Assembly: GCA_020723965.1 (NCBI GenBank)
Contig: DYHW01000003.1
Coordinates: 124,001-188,000 of the forward strand
Reading direction: 5' to 3'
Length of the DNA stretch: 64,000 bases
Source: Melioribacter sp.
GTDB lineage: Bacteria; Bacteroidota; Ignavibacteria; Ignavibacteriales; Melioribacteraceae
Position numbers and translations under genes: made by a program. The notes below the pieces were generated by a model. That model was not told the origin of the DNA. It did no database searches and saw nothing but the letters and a program-made list of their open reading frames with translations. This document shows, piece after piece, positions 25,011 through 34,206 of this stretch; the first letter of the stretch is position 1; every line of letters begins with the position of its first letter.

Positions 25011-26246
25011 TTATCTCTCAGTTTGAATGAACCAGAATTCACCGATGCTTAAAGTTACAGAAAATTTATAAATATTTTCGAGCAATAAATTATTATCAGT
25101 TGTTCCCCTCTTTCCGTACATGAAACCAAAATCTACAGCACTTTCAAAGCCGATCGGTATGGAAAAGCCGGTATAAAGCGATAGTTGCTTAATGCTGTTG
25201 TCCATAAATTTATATGGTGATTGTTCATAACTCAGACCTCCACGCCACATAACCAGTTCCCAAAACGAATATGAAGTCACTGTAGGTCTGTATTCAAAGC
25301 CGAAACTCATCTTATAAAAATCTTGAATGTTCGGCGTCTTTATATTTCCAATTTTCAATTGGCTTAGTGGTTGAAATAAATAATCTATAATAAAAATATA
25401 ATTGTTGTCCAAATTGAAGGCAGCACCCGCGCCAATCTTATAAGGAATATTTGATTTGACTGTGCCTGTAGAAGTTTCAAACGTTCCGGCTGAATTGGTA
25501 GATAGATTAGTAGAATCAGAGTTCAAAGTAAGCGAAGGAGAATATGTTATTCCTATTCTGAAATCTTTGATCTCCTTAATGCCAAAATAATCTGCAAAAT
25601 TATTCGATATAAGCCCGGTAGTGAAACCAAAACCGTGATGATAAAATTCTTTATTAAAGACTGCGCTATTAAATTGTGATTGAGCATCAAAAATAACGGA
25701 TGTACTGTTTGCAATTTTCCCGTTGTAATAATCGAAAGAAATTCCGAGTGAAACATCAAATGGCAGCCGATAAGAACCGCTAAAAAATAATTTAGAAATT
25801 CCTCCTTCTCCTTTATAACTAATATTATGATCATCAACTAGCAAGTCTTTCTGCGTTTGCATTATTTCATAATTAACGCTTGAATAAGGTACAACACCAG
25901 CAGATATAGAAATTCCATAATTGTGGCTTATTGGAAAGCCAATCATAAAGCCGTTAAAGTATGTATTAGAGTGAAAAACGGAGCCGGAAGAATTTTGTAA
26001 CTTAATACCATTATATAAATTTCCAACCTCAAACCTTGTAAGTCCAAGCCGGCTTAAGCCTGCAGGATTTAGATAGTTTAAATAGTCCTGGTCTCCCAGC
26101 GCTATACCCAATTCACCCATTGCAAATCTTCTAGAAGAGAAGGAATGATGTAGATCTCCCAAACCGTAACGGGTATAAACCGAACCGCCGGCATAAAGTG
26201 AAATTGGAATTAGCAAAAACAATGTGAAGAGTTTAATAATTTTCAT
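25011..26246 (-). CDS. Outer-membrane beta-barrel protein, PorV/FadL-like
   Basis: A 411-residue exported barrel. After the signal peptide (about 1-19) comes GGSVYTRYGLGDLHHSFSSRRFAMGELGIALGDQDYLNYLNPAGL, the hatch-like N-terminus shared by FadL- and PorV-type proteins (NPAGL motif). Strand-rich repeats follow throughout. The C-terminal end IGEFWFIQTER lacks the usual terminal Phe, which is unusual for a BAM substrate. It lies 6 bases after the lipoprotein gene and 25 before the TPR gene; all three are probably co-expressed. Substrate unknown. Confidence 0.85.
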   Translation of the reverse strand: MKIIKLFTLFLLIPISLYAGGSVYTRYGLGDLHHSFSSRRFAMGELGIALGDQDYLNYLNPAGLSRLGLTRFEVGNLYNGIKLQNSSGSVFHSNTYFNGFMIGFPISHNYGISISAGVVPYSSVNYEIMQTQKDLLVDDHNISYKGEGGISKLFFSGSYRLPFDVSLGISFDYYNGKIANSTSVIFDAQSQFNSAVFNKEFYHHGFGFTTGLISNNFADYFGIKEIKDFRIGITYSPSLTLNSDSTNLSTNSAGTFETSTGTVKSNIPYKIGAGAAFNLDNNYIFIIDYLFQPLSQLKIGNIKTPNIQDFYKMSFGFEYRPTVTSYSFWELVMWRGGLSYEQSPYKFMDNSIKQLSLYTGFSIPIGFESAVDFGFMYGKRGTTDNNLLLENIYKFSVTLSIGEFWFIQTER

Positions 26247-26252
26247 TGTGTA

Positions 26253-27440
26253 TTATTTTTTTTGAGAATAAATAATTTTTAAGCGGGGACGTAAAGCTTT
26301 ATTTTGTTCTTTACTTCCGTAAAAAGCAATTCGTGCGGCGGAGATTTCTTCATCATCCAAAAATAAGAGCATGCCATAATTGGCTGTTCCATGCTGCCAG
26401 TTCTGAACAATCCAAGTTACATCGCCGGTAAAAATATCTTCTTTTCTCCCTAAAATTGTTCTATATGTGCTGTCTGCCGTTAATTTTTTTGTAGTGCTGT
26501 CTGCAAGTATTTGTACATTTATAGTATCAGATTTAGGCAAACCATCATAGCTCTTTGAAGGATCTACATTTAATTCTAAAGTTGCTTTATTGATGATAAT
26601 ATTTTTTGGCAAGGATTTTAAGTCGAAAAAGAGAAAACTTCTTAAAGCAAAACTGCCTTCAACAAAGAAATTATTTTGAGAAGTAGGAATTGTTCCCGTT
26701 AAAACATGTGTATCCATGTAAGCATTAATTTTAAGAGTGTCTTTATAGTTAGGCGCTTTTTCTAAAGCAACAATAAAAACAGTGTTTAAGTTTGCTTTTT
26801 CCGGATTAACAGCATCGAAGCCGATAATTCTTTGCGTAGACGGTTTTGGTTTTAAAAGGATACCATAATTTTTAGGAGCTGAAGCATCAAGTTTAGCTTT
26901 TAACCATTCTATTACAACTTCCGGTTTAATATCAAATTTTACCAAAGTATCTACTACCGAAATAGAGGAAGCAACATCATTAACGTCATATTTTAACTGG
27001 GCAATACTGTCTTTGTCGAATCCAGTCAAGCTCCATTCGCTTCTTATCTGATGAACTCGGAAATCGAATAGTGCGTTCTTATCGCCCAAAGTATATTTAG
27101 GAATCATTTGCATCGATGCAGATTTTACAATAAGCTGGTTGGTCTTAAGGTAATTAAGAATTGAATCTGGGATAGAGAAACTGAACCTAAATAAAATTGA
27201 AGATTCAGAATTGTTGAATTTGCCTAATAATAATTTGCTGGATGTTCCTAATTTTAATTTATGTTCAAAAGCAGAAGACGATTGAAAAATATTTTCTTTA
27301 TAGCTATCAAACTCTTTGAAAGTGATCTTATCTTCATTCGGAATTAGTTCTGAACCAATAGAAGTGGGCTCTTGATTGCAAGCTACGAATGAAATTATAA
27401 GAAACGCCAGCAAGATGAATATCCGCATATGTCTAATCAA
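26253..27440 (-). CDS. Putative surface lipoprotein with repeated beta-structure
   Basis: A 395-residue lipoprotein with lipobox FVAC; SIGSELIP follows soon after. The body consists of two similar halves in which a long strand region contains phrases like LLLGKFNNSESSILFRFSFSIP and ALRSFLFFDLKSLPKNIIINKATLELNV, reminiscent of DNRLRE/DUF4270-type beta-sandwich lipoproteins. Function unknown. The start is probably the TTG at 27440, because GGAGG lies 7 bases upstream; that start overlaps the gmhB stop by 4 bases (TTGA). The ATG four codons later is too far from the site. Confidence 0.8.
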   Translation of the reverse strand: MIRHMRIFILLAFLIISFVACNQEPTSIGSELIPNEDKITFKEFDSYKENIFQSSSAFEHKLKLGTSSKLLLGKFNNSESSILFRFSFSIPDSILNYLKTNQLIVKSASMQMIPKYTLGDKNALFDFRVHQIRSEWSLTGFDKDSIAQLKYDVNDVASSISVVDTLVKFDIKPEVVIEWLKAKLDASAPKNYGILLKPKPSTQRIIGFDAVNPEKANLNTVFIVALEKAPNYKDTLKINAYMDTHVLTGTIPTSQNNFFVEGSFALRSFLFFDLKSLPKNIIINKATLELNVDPSKSYDGLPKSDTINVQILADSTTKKLTADSTYRTILGRKEDIFTGDVTWIVQNWQHGTANYGMLLFLDDEEISAARIAFYGSKEQNKALRPRLKIIYSQKK

Positions 27441-28021
27441 TTATTATCCTCCAAAAAATCTTTAATAATAAAATCGCACGCTTCAATGAAATTAGCGGCT
27501 ACAAAATTGGTCTTTTTCCTTTGATTATGCAAGGCAGAAATTTCTTTATCAAAGTTAGAACTTTGCAACATTATCGTTTTTACGCCGGCATTTATTCCGC
27601 ACTCAATATCGCTTGCTTTATCGCCTATCATATAAGAACAACCCAAGTTTATGTGAAGTTCTTCTGCCGCTGTAAGAATCATTTTGGGAGAAGGTTTTCT
27701 GCAATCTGTTTTTTCGGGCAGATCAAAATCGGGATGAAACGGGCAGTAATAAAAGGCATCGATAGCGGTTCCTTCTTTCATAAGTAGTTGGTTAATTCTA
27801 GAATTGACTGCTTCAACATCTTCCCGCATCATAATTCCTTTTGCAACTCCTGCTTGATTTGAAACAACAACCATCTTAAAACCGAATTCATATTTAAGTT
27901 TCCTAATACCTTCGGCAACACCGGGAAGAATTACAATTTCGGCGGGGTCTTTAACATAACCTGAATCGTAGTTTATAGTTCCATCACGATCTAAAAAGAC
28001 AGCTCGATGAATCATGATCAT
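27437..28021 (-). CDS. gmhB: D-glycero-D-manno-heptose-1,7-bisphosphate 7-phosphatase-like HAD enzyme
   Basis: A 194-residue HAD phosphatase of the GmhB/HisB-N type. Motif I is FLDRDGTINYDSGYV with nucleophile Asp11 and acid Asp13; motif II is VVSNQAGVAKG; a Zn-type loop has YYCPFHPDFDLPEKTDCRKPSP; motif IV is MIGDKASDIECGINAGV. GmhB acts in ADP-heptose synthesis for lipopolysaccharide cores, but histidinol-phosphatase relatives share these motifs. It overlaps glgA and the lipoprotein gene by 4 bases each. Confidence 0.88.
   Translation of the reverse strand: MIMIHRAVFLDRDGTINYDSGYVKDPAEIVILPGVAEGIRKLKYEFGFKMVVVSNQAGVAKGIMMREDVEAVNSRINQLLMKEGTAIDAFYYCPFHPDFDLPEKTDCRKPSPKMILTAAEELHINLGCSYMIGDKASDIECGINAGVKTIMLQSSNFDKEISALHNQRKKTNFVAANFIEACDFIIKDFLEDNN
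27448..27452 (-). promoter_or_regulatory. Ribosome-binding site supporting a TTG start
   Basis: GGAGG on the minus strand, 7 bases from the TTG at 27438-27440. It decides the start of the lipoprotein gene in favour of TTG over the ATG at 27428. Confidence 0.6.
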
Positions 28022-29511
28022 TCGGTCAGCTTTTTGTATAAATCAACATATTTCTTTGTTGAATTTAACCAGGAGAAATCTAATTTCATTCCGTTACGCA
28101 TAATTATCTGCCAGGTTTCATAATCCGATGAATAAATTTTCATTGCCTGCTTCAATTCTCCAAGCATCTCTTTAGCCGAATATTTTTCGAAAACAAATCC
28201 ATTTCCGGTTTTGTTTTTAGGATTGAACTTCTGCACAGTATCCGCTAAACCTCCAGTTTTACGCACAATAGGCACAGCGCCGTAAACCAAACTATACATT
28301 TGATTCAAGCCGCACGGTTCAAATTTAGAAGGCATTAAGAAGATATCGGAACCGGCTTCGATAAGGTGCGCAAGTTCATCATCAAACCCGATGTAGCATG
28401 AAAATTTATTATGATACTTTGAAGCCATAGAGGTGAAAAATTTCTGGTATTTTTTATCGCCCGTGCCAAGAAGAACTAAATGAATATCCATTTTCATCAA
28501 TTCTGGAAATGCTTTCTCAATCAGATCCATTCCTTTATTCTCATACAAACGAGAAATCATTCCGATAACCGGAAGCTTTTCTTTGTAAGTAAAATTAAAA
28601 TTGTCTGCAAGAGCTTTTTTATTTTCTTTTTTTAATTCAAGATTTTGTGCGGAATATTTTTGTGCGATCTTTGTATCGATCTCCGGATGCCAAATTGTAT
28701 CATCAATTCCGTTCACAATGCCGTAGAGATCTTTCTTTCGTTTGCTAAGAACATCTTCTAGACCAAAACCATATTCCCCGTTCGAACAAATTTCTTTAGC
28801 GTAAGTTTCACTTACAGTATTTATCATATCTGCATAAAGTAATCCGCTCTTCAAAAAATTCACATTCCCTTTTTGAAGAATTCCTTTTTCGCCGTTTAAT
28901 TCTTTTGGTAAACCGGTTTTTGAAAAAGTTGTTTTAGGAAATATTCCTTGAAAAGAAAGATTATGAATTGTAAAAAGAGTTTTAATCCTAGCAAATATCG
29001 GATCATTCTTAAACATAGTTTTCAAATAAACGGGAATTAAACCACATTGCCAATCGTTACAATGAATCACATCGGGAACCCAGCCAAGCTTTTGGATCAA
29101 ATCCAAAACCGAACGAGCAAGAAGAATAAATCGTTCATCGTTATCGGGGTAATCTTCGCCTGTTAAAGGATCGTTATAAAGACTATGTCTATTTCCGAAA
29201 TACTCTTGATTATCCAGAAAATAAATTTGAACTCGCGTCTTTGGACTTATCAAGAAAGATGAGCGAAGAGAGAAAACAACTTCTTTTTCGTCAATATTAA
29301 GTTTCAAATCCTTGAGACGCACGACTTCGTGTATTTTGAATTTTCTTTCATCAATTGCGCCATACTTAGGAACAACAATTCTAACCTGATGCCCCATCTC
29401 TTGTAATTTTTGAGGCAAAGTAGAAGCAACGTCAGCTAGACCACCTGTTTTAATAAACGGGTAAACTTCAGAAGTAACAAAAAGAATTTTATATTTTTTC
29501 CCAAGAGGCAT
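28018..29511 (-). CDS. glgA: Glycogen synthase (ADP-glucose)
   Basis: A 497-residue GT5 glycosyltransferase extending alpha-1,4-glucan from ADP-glucose. The donor-binding KTGGLADVASTLPQKL lies near the N-terminus, followed by VIHCNDWQCGLIPVYLK and TLFTIHNLSFQG. The C-terminal domain has GMISRLYENKGMDLI and EPCGLNQMYSLVYGAVPIVRKTGGLADTV, with the catalytic Glu in the EPCGL loop. It is the first gene of the leftward operon, preceded by AAGGAA and a good candidate promoter at 29539-29569. No other glg genes are in the window. Confidence 0.96.
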   Translation of the reverse strand: MPLGKKYKILFVTSEVYPFIKTGGLADVASTLPQKLQEMGHQVRIVVPKYGAIDERKFKIHEVVRLKDLKLNIDEKEVVFSLRSSFLISPKTRVQIYFLDNQEYFGNRHSLYNDPLTGEDYPDNDERFILLARSVLDLIQKLGWVPDVIHCNDWQCGLIPVYLKTMFKNDPIFARIKTLFTIHNLSFQGIFPKTTFSKTGLPKELNGEKGILQKGNVNFLKSGLLYADMINTVSETYAKEICSNGEYGFGLEDVLSKRKKDLYGIVNGIDDTIWHPEIDTKIAQKYSAQNLELKKENKKALADNFNFTYKEKLPVIGMISRLYENKGMDLIEKAFPELMKMDIHLVLLGTGDKKYQKFFTSMASKYHNKFSCYIGFDDELAHLIEAGSDIFLMPSKFEPCGLNQMYSLVYGAVPIVRKTGGLADTVQKFNPKNKTGNGFVFEKYSAKEMLGELKQAMKIYSSDYETWQIIMRNGMKLDFSWLNSTKKYVDLYKKLTE

Positions 29512-29538
29512 TTTGAGAATTCCTTAATTTTGAACACA

Positions 29539-29569
29539 CAAAATTACTAAAATGCGTTGGCTTTGACAA
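29539..29569 (-). promoter_or_regulatory. Candidate Bacteroidota-type promoter of the glgA operon
   Basis: On the minus strand TTG (29567-29569), a 20-base spacer and TAATTTTG (29539-29546), a full match to TAnnTTTG. It is about 28 bases from the glgA ATG, in the divergent gap with hutI. Confidence 0.5.
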
Positions 29570-29669
29570 AAGTATTAGCAAATAAACATTCCATTTCTCT
29601 ATTTTTGAAATACTCAACTTTATAATACATTAGCGCTCATACTAACATGCACCAAATATTAAGGGAAAA

Positions 29670-30920
29670 ATGAGAAAATTACTAAAACATCCTTCTCAAA
29701 TAGTTACCGTAGATACTCATGGAAAGAATTACAAACGCGGCAATGAGTTAGAAGAAATTAACACTCTGTTCAATCACTCTATATTGATAGAAAACGGAAT
29801 TATAAAAGATATCCTACCTAATTCTTCCGCAGAAAAAATTACTGTTGATAAAGTAATAGACGCAAAAGATTATCTTGTTTTGCCGGGATTGATTGAATGT
29901 CATACTCACGCAGCATACTCCGGATCGCGTGCAAACGAGTTCTTAATGCGCCTTAAAGGCGCCACTTACGAAAAAATTGCAGAAGCAGGCGGAGGAATTA
30001 CTTCAACAATGAAAGCCGTTAGAAATTCTTCTTTTGATGAATTGGTTAAACTTCTTAAACCAAGAATTGATTATTTCATTTCACAAGGTGTTACAGTACT
30101 TGAAATAAAAAGCGGCTATGGCTTAAGTTTTTACGACGAGATTAAACTTCTGCAAGTGGTCAACTATTTTAAAACACATTCTTCCATAGAAATCATTCCT
30201 ACATTCCTTGGTGCGCATACTTATCCGCCTGAATATAAAAACGACCACAAGCAGTATCTCGAATTGATAGTAAACGAACTTCTTCCCTATATCATAAAGA
30301 ACAAACTTGCAAACCATATTGATGCTTTTTGTGAGAAAACAGCATTTTCATCTGATGAAGTGGATAAAATATTTACTAGAGCAAAAAAGCTGGGTTATAA
30401 ATTGCGTTTGCATTCAGAGCAATTCAATAATGTTGGAGGTTTGGAAGTTGCACTAAAACACAAAGCCCTTTCAGTTGATCATCTTGAAGTGATTTCTGAA
30501 GAAGATGTTCCAAAGTTATCAAAAAGCAAAACTGTTGCAGTTCTGCTGCCAGGCGTTTCTTTCTTTTTAGATTATGATTATGCCCCTGCAAGAAAACTGA
30601 TAAAGAATAATGCAATAGTTGCCCTCTCTACAGATTACAACCCTGGGTCATCTCATATTCCTAACATACATTTAATAATGCAATTGGCAGCCCTTAAACT
30701 GAAAATGAGTGTTGAAGAAATTATTTCTGCAGTTACTATCAATGCAGCAAAAGCTGTTGACATGAATGAATGTGCAGGAAGTCTCGAGATTGGTAAACAA
30801 GCAGACTTTGCAGTATTCGAAGCTAAAGAATATTCGGAAATAATTTACAACATCGGGGTCAACTTGAATAAATATACAATTAAAAAAGGTGAAATAATTT
30901 ATCAAAAAATGGAGAAATGA
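29670..30920 (+). CDS. hutI: Imidazolonepropionase
   Basis: A 416-residue amidohydrolase converting imidazolone propionate to N-formiminoglutamate, third step of histidine degradation. The metal-binding motif is GLIECHTHAAYSGSRANEF, followed by GGGITSTMKAVRN, a Lys/His-rich middle (LRLHSEQFNNVGG), and STDYNPGSSHIPNIHLIMQLAA with the conserved Asp. The C-terminal strand QADFAVFEAKEYSEIIYNIG closes the composite beta-domain. A purine-rich AAGGGAAAA precedes the ATG. It overlaps ftcD by 4 bases. HutH and HutU are not in this window. Confidence 0.97.
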   Translation: MRKLLKHPSQIVTVDTHGKNYKRGNELEEINTLFNHSILIENGIIKDILPNSSAEKITVDKVIDAKDYLVLPGLIECHTHAAYSGSRANEFLMRLKGATYEKIAEAGGGITSTMKAVRNSSFDELVKLLKPRIDYFISQGVTVLEIKSGYGLSFYDEIKLLQVVNYFKTHSSIEIIPTFLGAHTYPPEYKNDHKQYLELIVNELLPYIIKNKLANHIDAFCEKTAFSSDEVDKIFTRAKKLGYKLRLHSEQFNNVGGLEVALKHKALSVDHLEVISEEDVPKLSKSKTVAVLLPGVSFFLDYDYAPARKLIKNNAIVALSTDYNPGSSHIPNIHLIMQLAALKLKMSVEEIISAVTINAAKAVDMNECAGSLEIGKQADFAVFEAKEYSEIIYNIGVNLNKYTIKKGEIIYQKMEK

Positions 30921-31957
30921 TGCCGCAAAAAGAGAACAAGCAAAAAATTATTGAATGCGTTCCAAACTTCAGCGAAGGAAGAAACCAGGAAACACTGGAT
31001 GCTATTAAAGATGCTATAATCAACACTAAAGATGTGAAGCTGTTGAGTTTAGAACCAGACGCAGATTACAACCGCGTTGTGGTTACATTTGCAGGTAACG
31101 AAGAAGGAATCTTAAACGGCGCATTGAATGCCTGCCGCGCTGCCGCCGAATACATTGATATGCGCAGGCACAAAGGCGAGCATCCCCGGCTTGGCGCAAT
31201 TGATGTTGTTCCTTTTGTTCCTATTTCGAACGTTACAACTGAACAGTGCGTAAAAATTTCAGAAGAGTTTGCGCGAATTATTTCCCGCGATTTGCATGTG
31301 CCTGTTTATCTTTATGAAAATGCCGCTCGCAAAGCCGATAGAAAAAGCTTATCCAACATACGCCAAGGTGAATATGAAGGACTAGCAGAAAAACTGAATG
31401 ACCAGAATTGGCTGCCAGATTTTGGAGAACCTATTTTCAATTCTAAACTTGGTGCAATTGTTACCGGCTCACGTTTCTTTTTGATTGCTTACAACGTCAA
31501 TATCAACTCAACTGATGTTAAGCAAGCGAAAGAGATTGGAGAAATTTTGCGCGAAAGCGGTTACGCCAAACGCGATGAAAATGGTAATTTGATTAAAGTG
31601 GATGGAAAGACCATAAAAATTCCTGGTCGGCTTAAAGAAGTAAAGGGAATGGGCGTTGCTCTTGAGAAATACAATATCACTCAAGTTTCTATGAACTTGA
31701 CTAATTACAACGTTACACCTATTCATGTTGCTTTTGAAGAAGTCAAAAAAGAAGCCATGCGCCTTGGAGTTGATGTGAACGGTAGTGAAATTGTTGGACT
31801 CGTTCCTCTTGAGGCAATGCTGCAAGCCGGAAGATTTTATACTAAAGAAAAAGAAACGGATGAAAGAAAATTAGTTGAAGCCGCAATTGATAATCTTGGT
31901 TTGAACGCTCTTCATCCTTTCAAGCCGGAAGAAAAAATTATTGAATACATGATATAA
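30917..31957 (+). CDS. ftcD: Glutamate formimidoyltransferase
   Basis: A 346-residue enzyme moving the formimino group from formiminoglutamate to tetrahydrofolate. The N-terminal domain starts IIECVPNFSEGRNQETLDAI with LEPDADYNRVVVTFAG; MRRHKGEHPRLGAIDVVPFVP and GSRFFLIAYNVNINS are typical. The cyclodeaminase domain fused in animals is absent and is encoded by the next gene. The overlap with hutI is 4 bases. Together with fchA it turns histidine nitrogen into ammonia and methenyl-THF. Confidence 0.96.
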   Translation: MMPQKENKQKIIECVPNFSEGRNQETLDAIKDAIINTKDVKLLSLEPDADYNRVVVTFAGNEEGILNGALNACRAAAEYIDMRRHKGEHPRLGAIDVVPFVPISNVTTEQCVKISEEFARIISRDLHVPVYLYENAARKADRKSLSNIRQGEYEGLAEKLNDQNWLPDFGEPIFNSKLGAIVTGSRFFLIAYNVNINSTDVKQAKEIGEILRESGYAKRDENGNLIKVDGKTIKIPGRLKEVKGMGVALEKYNITQVSMNLTNYNVTPIHVAFEEVKKEAMRLGVDVNGSEIVGLVPLEAMLQAGRFYTKEKETDERKLVEAAIDNLGLNALHPFKPEEKIIEYMI

Positions 31958-32014
31958 ATTATAAATACTATTTTTTGAAGTTCTCTTACTAATTCAAAAA
32001 AAAACGGAGAAAGA

Positions 32015-32641
32015 ATGAATCTCACAAAAACACTTCAAGAATATTTAAACGAATTATCTTCAAACTCACCTACTCCAGGCGGAGGAAATGTAGCCGCCTT
32101 GTGCGGTGCGCTTTCTGCAAGTCTGGGTATGATGGTTTGCAATCTAACAATAGGCAAAAAGAAATATTCCGATGTTGAAGAAGAGATGATTCTTTTAAAA
32201 GAAAAATTGGAAAGATTTCAAAAGAAATTTTGCGAACTTGGCGCAAAAGATAACGAAGCATTCGACAAAGTAATGGACGCCTTTAAACTTCCTAAAGAAA
32301 CTGATATAGAAAAAGAGATCCGTTCAAAAAAAATTGAAGAAGCTACAATCGGCGCTGCCGAAGTGCCGTCAGATGTAATGAATCAATGCGCTGCTATGCT
32401 GCCTTTGATCAAAATCATTATAGAAAAAGGAAATAAAAATTCTTTGTCAGACGCCGGTGTTGCAGCTTTGCTTGCTGGAACTGCTGCAAAATCTGCATAT
32501 TTTAATGTACTGATAAATTGCTCTTCACTAAGCAATCAAACTATTGCTTCGGAAATTAAAAAACGAGCAGAGATTCACATTGATGAGATCTTGACTACAA
32601 GTTCTAAACTTACAGATCAAGTAATTAAAGCAGTGCAATAG
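32015..32641 (+). CDS. fchA: Formimidoyltetrahydrofolate cyclodeaminase
   Basis: A 208-residue helical protein releasing ammonia from 5-formimino-THF to give 5,10-methenyl-THF. Seen are SPTPGGGNVAALCGALSASLGMMVCNLTIGKK near the N-terminus and SDAGVAALLAGTAAKSAYFNVLINC towards the C-terminus, both typical of the family. A GGAG site precedes the ATG by 7 bases. It is the third gene of the hutI-ftcD-fchA set, 57 bases after ftcD. Confidence 0.95.
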   Translation: MNLTKTLQEYLNELSSNSPTPGGGNVAALCGALSASLGMMVCNLTIGKKKYSDVEEEMILLKEKLERFQKKFCELGAKDNEAFDKVMDAFKLPKETDIEKEIRSKKIEEATIGAAEVPSDVMNQCAAMLPLIKIIIEKGNKNSLSDAGVAALLAGTAAKSAYFNVLINCSSLSNQTIASEIKKRAEIHIDEILTTSSKLTDQVIKAVQ

Positions 32642-32678
32642 TCCTTACATCGGGGTTAGCCGAAATGTAATTTTTATC

Positions 32679-32718
32679 GTCATTCTGAGAATCATGATTT
32701 ATCGGTAGACGAAGAATC
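32679..32718. repeat. Dispersed non-coding element, copy B
   Basis: GTCATTCTGAGAATCATGATTTAT-type sequence matching the layout of 2640-2675 (GTCATT, GA, CATGATTTAT, GG, GA(A)), in the 178-base gap before namZ. It does not form the full inverted repeat seen in copy A. Confidence 0.4.
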
Positions 32719-32819
32719 TTGGTTTTTATTTGAAATGTGGACCCTCTCCCCCAATTTTCTTCGGGTTCAGAGTGCGGCTATCACTTTTTGGTCGAACTCA
32801 TGTTTTTAATTGGAGTAGA

Positions 32820-34079
32820 ATGAAAAATTTTTTGTTGATATTTTTTTTAATGACTTGTTCAATACAAGCGCAAGATAAAAAGGAATCAGCCCACGAAAGC
32901 ATTCGGGGGAAAGTATCTCTTGGCATTGATGTTCTTCAAAAAGAAAATTTTGCTCTGCTCTCTGGTAAACGAGTTGGTTTAATTACAAATCATACTGGCG
33001 TAAACAGTAAACTGCAATCAACTCACTATCTTTTCAAACAAGCTACTAATTTCAAGTTGGTAGCCGTTTTTTCTCCGGAACATGGATTAAAAGGATACGT
33101 AGGAGCAGGTCAAGCTGTGGAAGATTTCATCGATACAACTAGCGGCATAAAATATTTTTCACTATACGGCAAAACCCAGAAACCAACAAAAGAGATGCTG
33201 AATGGAATTGACGTACTTGTTTACGACATTCAGGATATTGGCTGCAGATCTTATACATACATCAGCACGCTAGGTTTGGCTATGGAAGCAGCCGGCGAGA
33301 ACAATATCGAATTTATTATACTAGATAGACCTAATCCTCTTGGCGGCTTGCGCATTGAAGGCAATGTAGTTGAAGAGAACTTCAAATCATTTATTGGAAA
33401 ATATGAAATTCCTTACGTGTATGGATTAACATGTGGAGAGTTAGCACTGCTAATTAACTCCAAAAAAACGATTGGCAATAAAGTTAAATGTAAATTAAAA
33501 ATAGTAAAGATGAAGGGGTGGCATAGATGGATGAAGTTTAGCGACACAGGTTTAATATGGATTCCTACTTCTCCAAATGTTCCTTATCAAGAAACTCCAT
33601 TTTATCTTGTAGGAACAGGAATTCTTGGTGAGCTTGTAACAATTGGAATTGGAATTACCTACACAATTCCCTTTCAAACATTTGCTGCAGAATGGATAGA
33701 TGCAGACACACTTGCAAAAAGAATGAATGCGCTCAAATTGCCCGGCGTAATCTTTAGCCCTATCTCTTACAAACCGCTATATGGAATTTGGCAGGATAAA
33801 ATTCTTAATGGAGTTCAAATTCACATAACAAATTTCGATAAAATGAGTCTAATGAGATTGCAGTTTTACTTTTTACAAGTACATAAAGAGTTGTATCCGG
33901 ACAAAAATATTTTCGAAATGTCCACCCCAGCACGCATACAAATGTTCGATAGAGCCCTAGGTACGGATCAGATTCGTAAAATGTTTTCGGAAAGATACCG
34001 CGTTGAGGATATAAATAAGCTGCTTGACAAAGATATTCGTTGGTTTAGAAAACTTTCAAAGAAATTTTATTTGTATTAG
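32820..34079 (+). CDS. namZ: Exo-beta-N-acetylmuramidase NamZ / DUF1343 protein
   Basis: A 419-residue exported protein from the ATG at 32820, which has GGAG 5 bases upstream and is followed directly by a signal peptide (MKNFLLIFFLMTCSIQAQ); an open frame 30 codons upstream has no such site. DUF1343 motifs are GLITNHTGVNSK, FSPEHGLKGYVGAGQAV, LVYDIQDIGCRSYTYISTL, ILDRPNPLGGLRIEGN and WIPTSPNVPY. Characterised members (NamZ) release N-acetylmuramic acid from peptidoglycan fragment ends. It stands alone after the hut genes. Confidence 0.9.
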   Translation: MKNFLLIFFLMTCSIQAQDKKESAHESIRGKVSLGIDVLQKENFALLSGKRVGLITNHTGVNSKLQSTHYLFKQATNFKLVAVFSPEHGLKGYVGAGQAVEDFIDTTSGIKYFSLYGKTQKPTKEMLNGIDVLVYDIQDIGCRSYTYISTLGLAMEAAGENNIEFIILDRPNPLGGLRIEGNVVEENFKSFIGKYEIPYVYGLTCGELALLINSKKTIGNKVKCKLKIVKMKGWHRWMKFSDTGLIWIPTSPNVPYQETPFYLVGTGILGELVTIGIGITYTIPFQTFAAEWIDADTLAKRMNALKLPGVIFSPISYKPLYGIWQDKILNGVQIHITNFDKMSLMRLQFYFLQVHKELYPDKNIFEMSTPARIQMFDRALGTDQIRKMFSERYRVEDINKLLDKDIRWFRKLSKKFYLY

Positions 34080-34206
34080 CCAATATCCAAAATATAAGAT
34101 GCAAAAACGCAGCTTCTAAAAGTTGCCATGTTAAATTGTTGCTGCAAGCAGCTTGATCGTTTATTATTTTTCCCAACGGTTAAATTGAATCTGCCTCTCT
34201 AACTAA

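Noticed and set aside
29563..29568. TTGACA on the plus strand as a -35 box for hutI
   Set aside because: No suitable -10 element at 16-20 bases follows, and the opposite strand of the same bases fits a better promoter for glgA.
34080..34206. A GCTGC-AA-GCAGC hairpin between convergent namZ and the SDR gene as terminator
   Set aside because: The stem is only five base pairs and no T-run follows on either strand.
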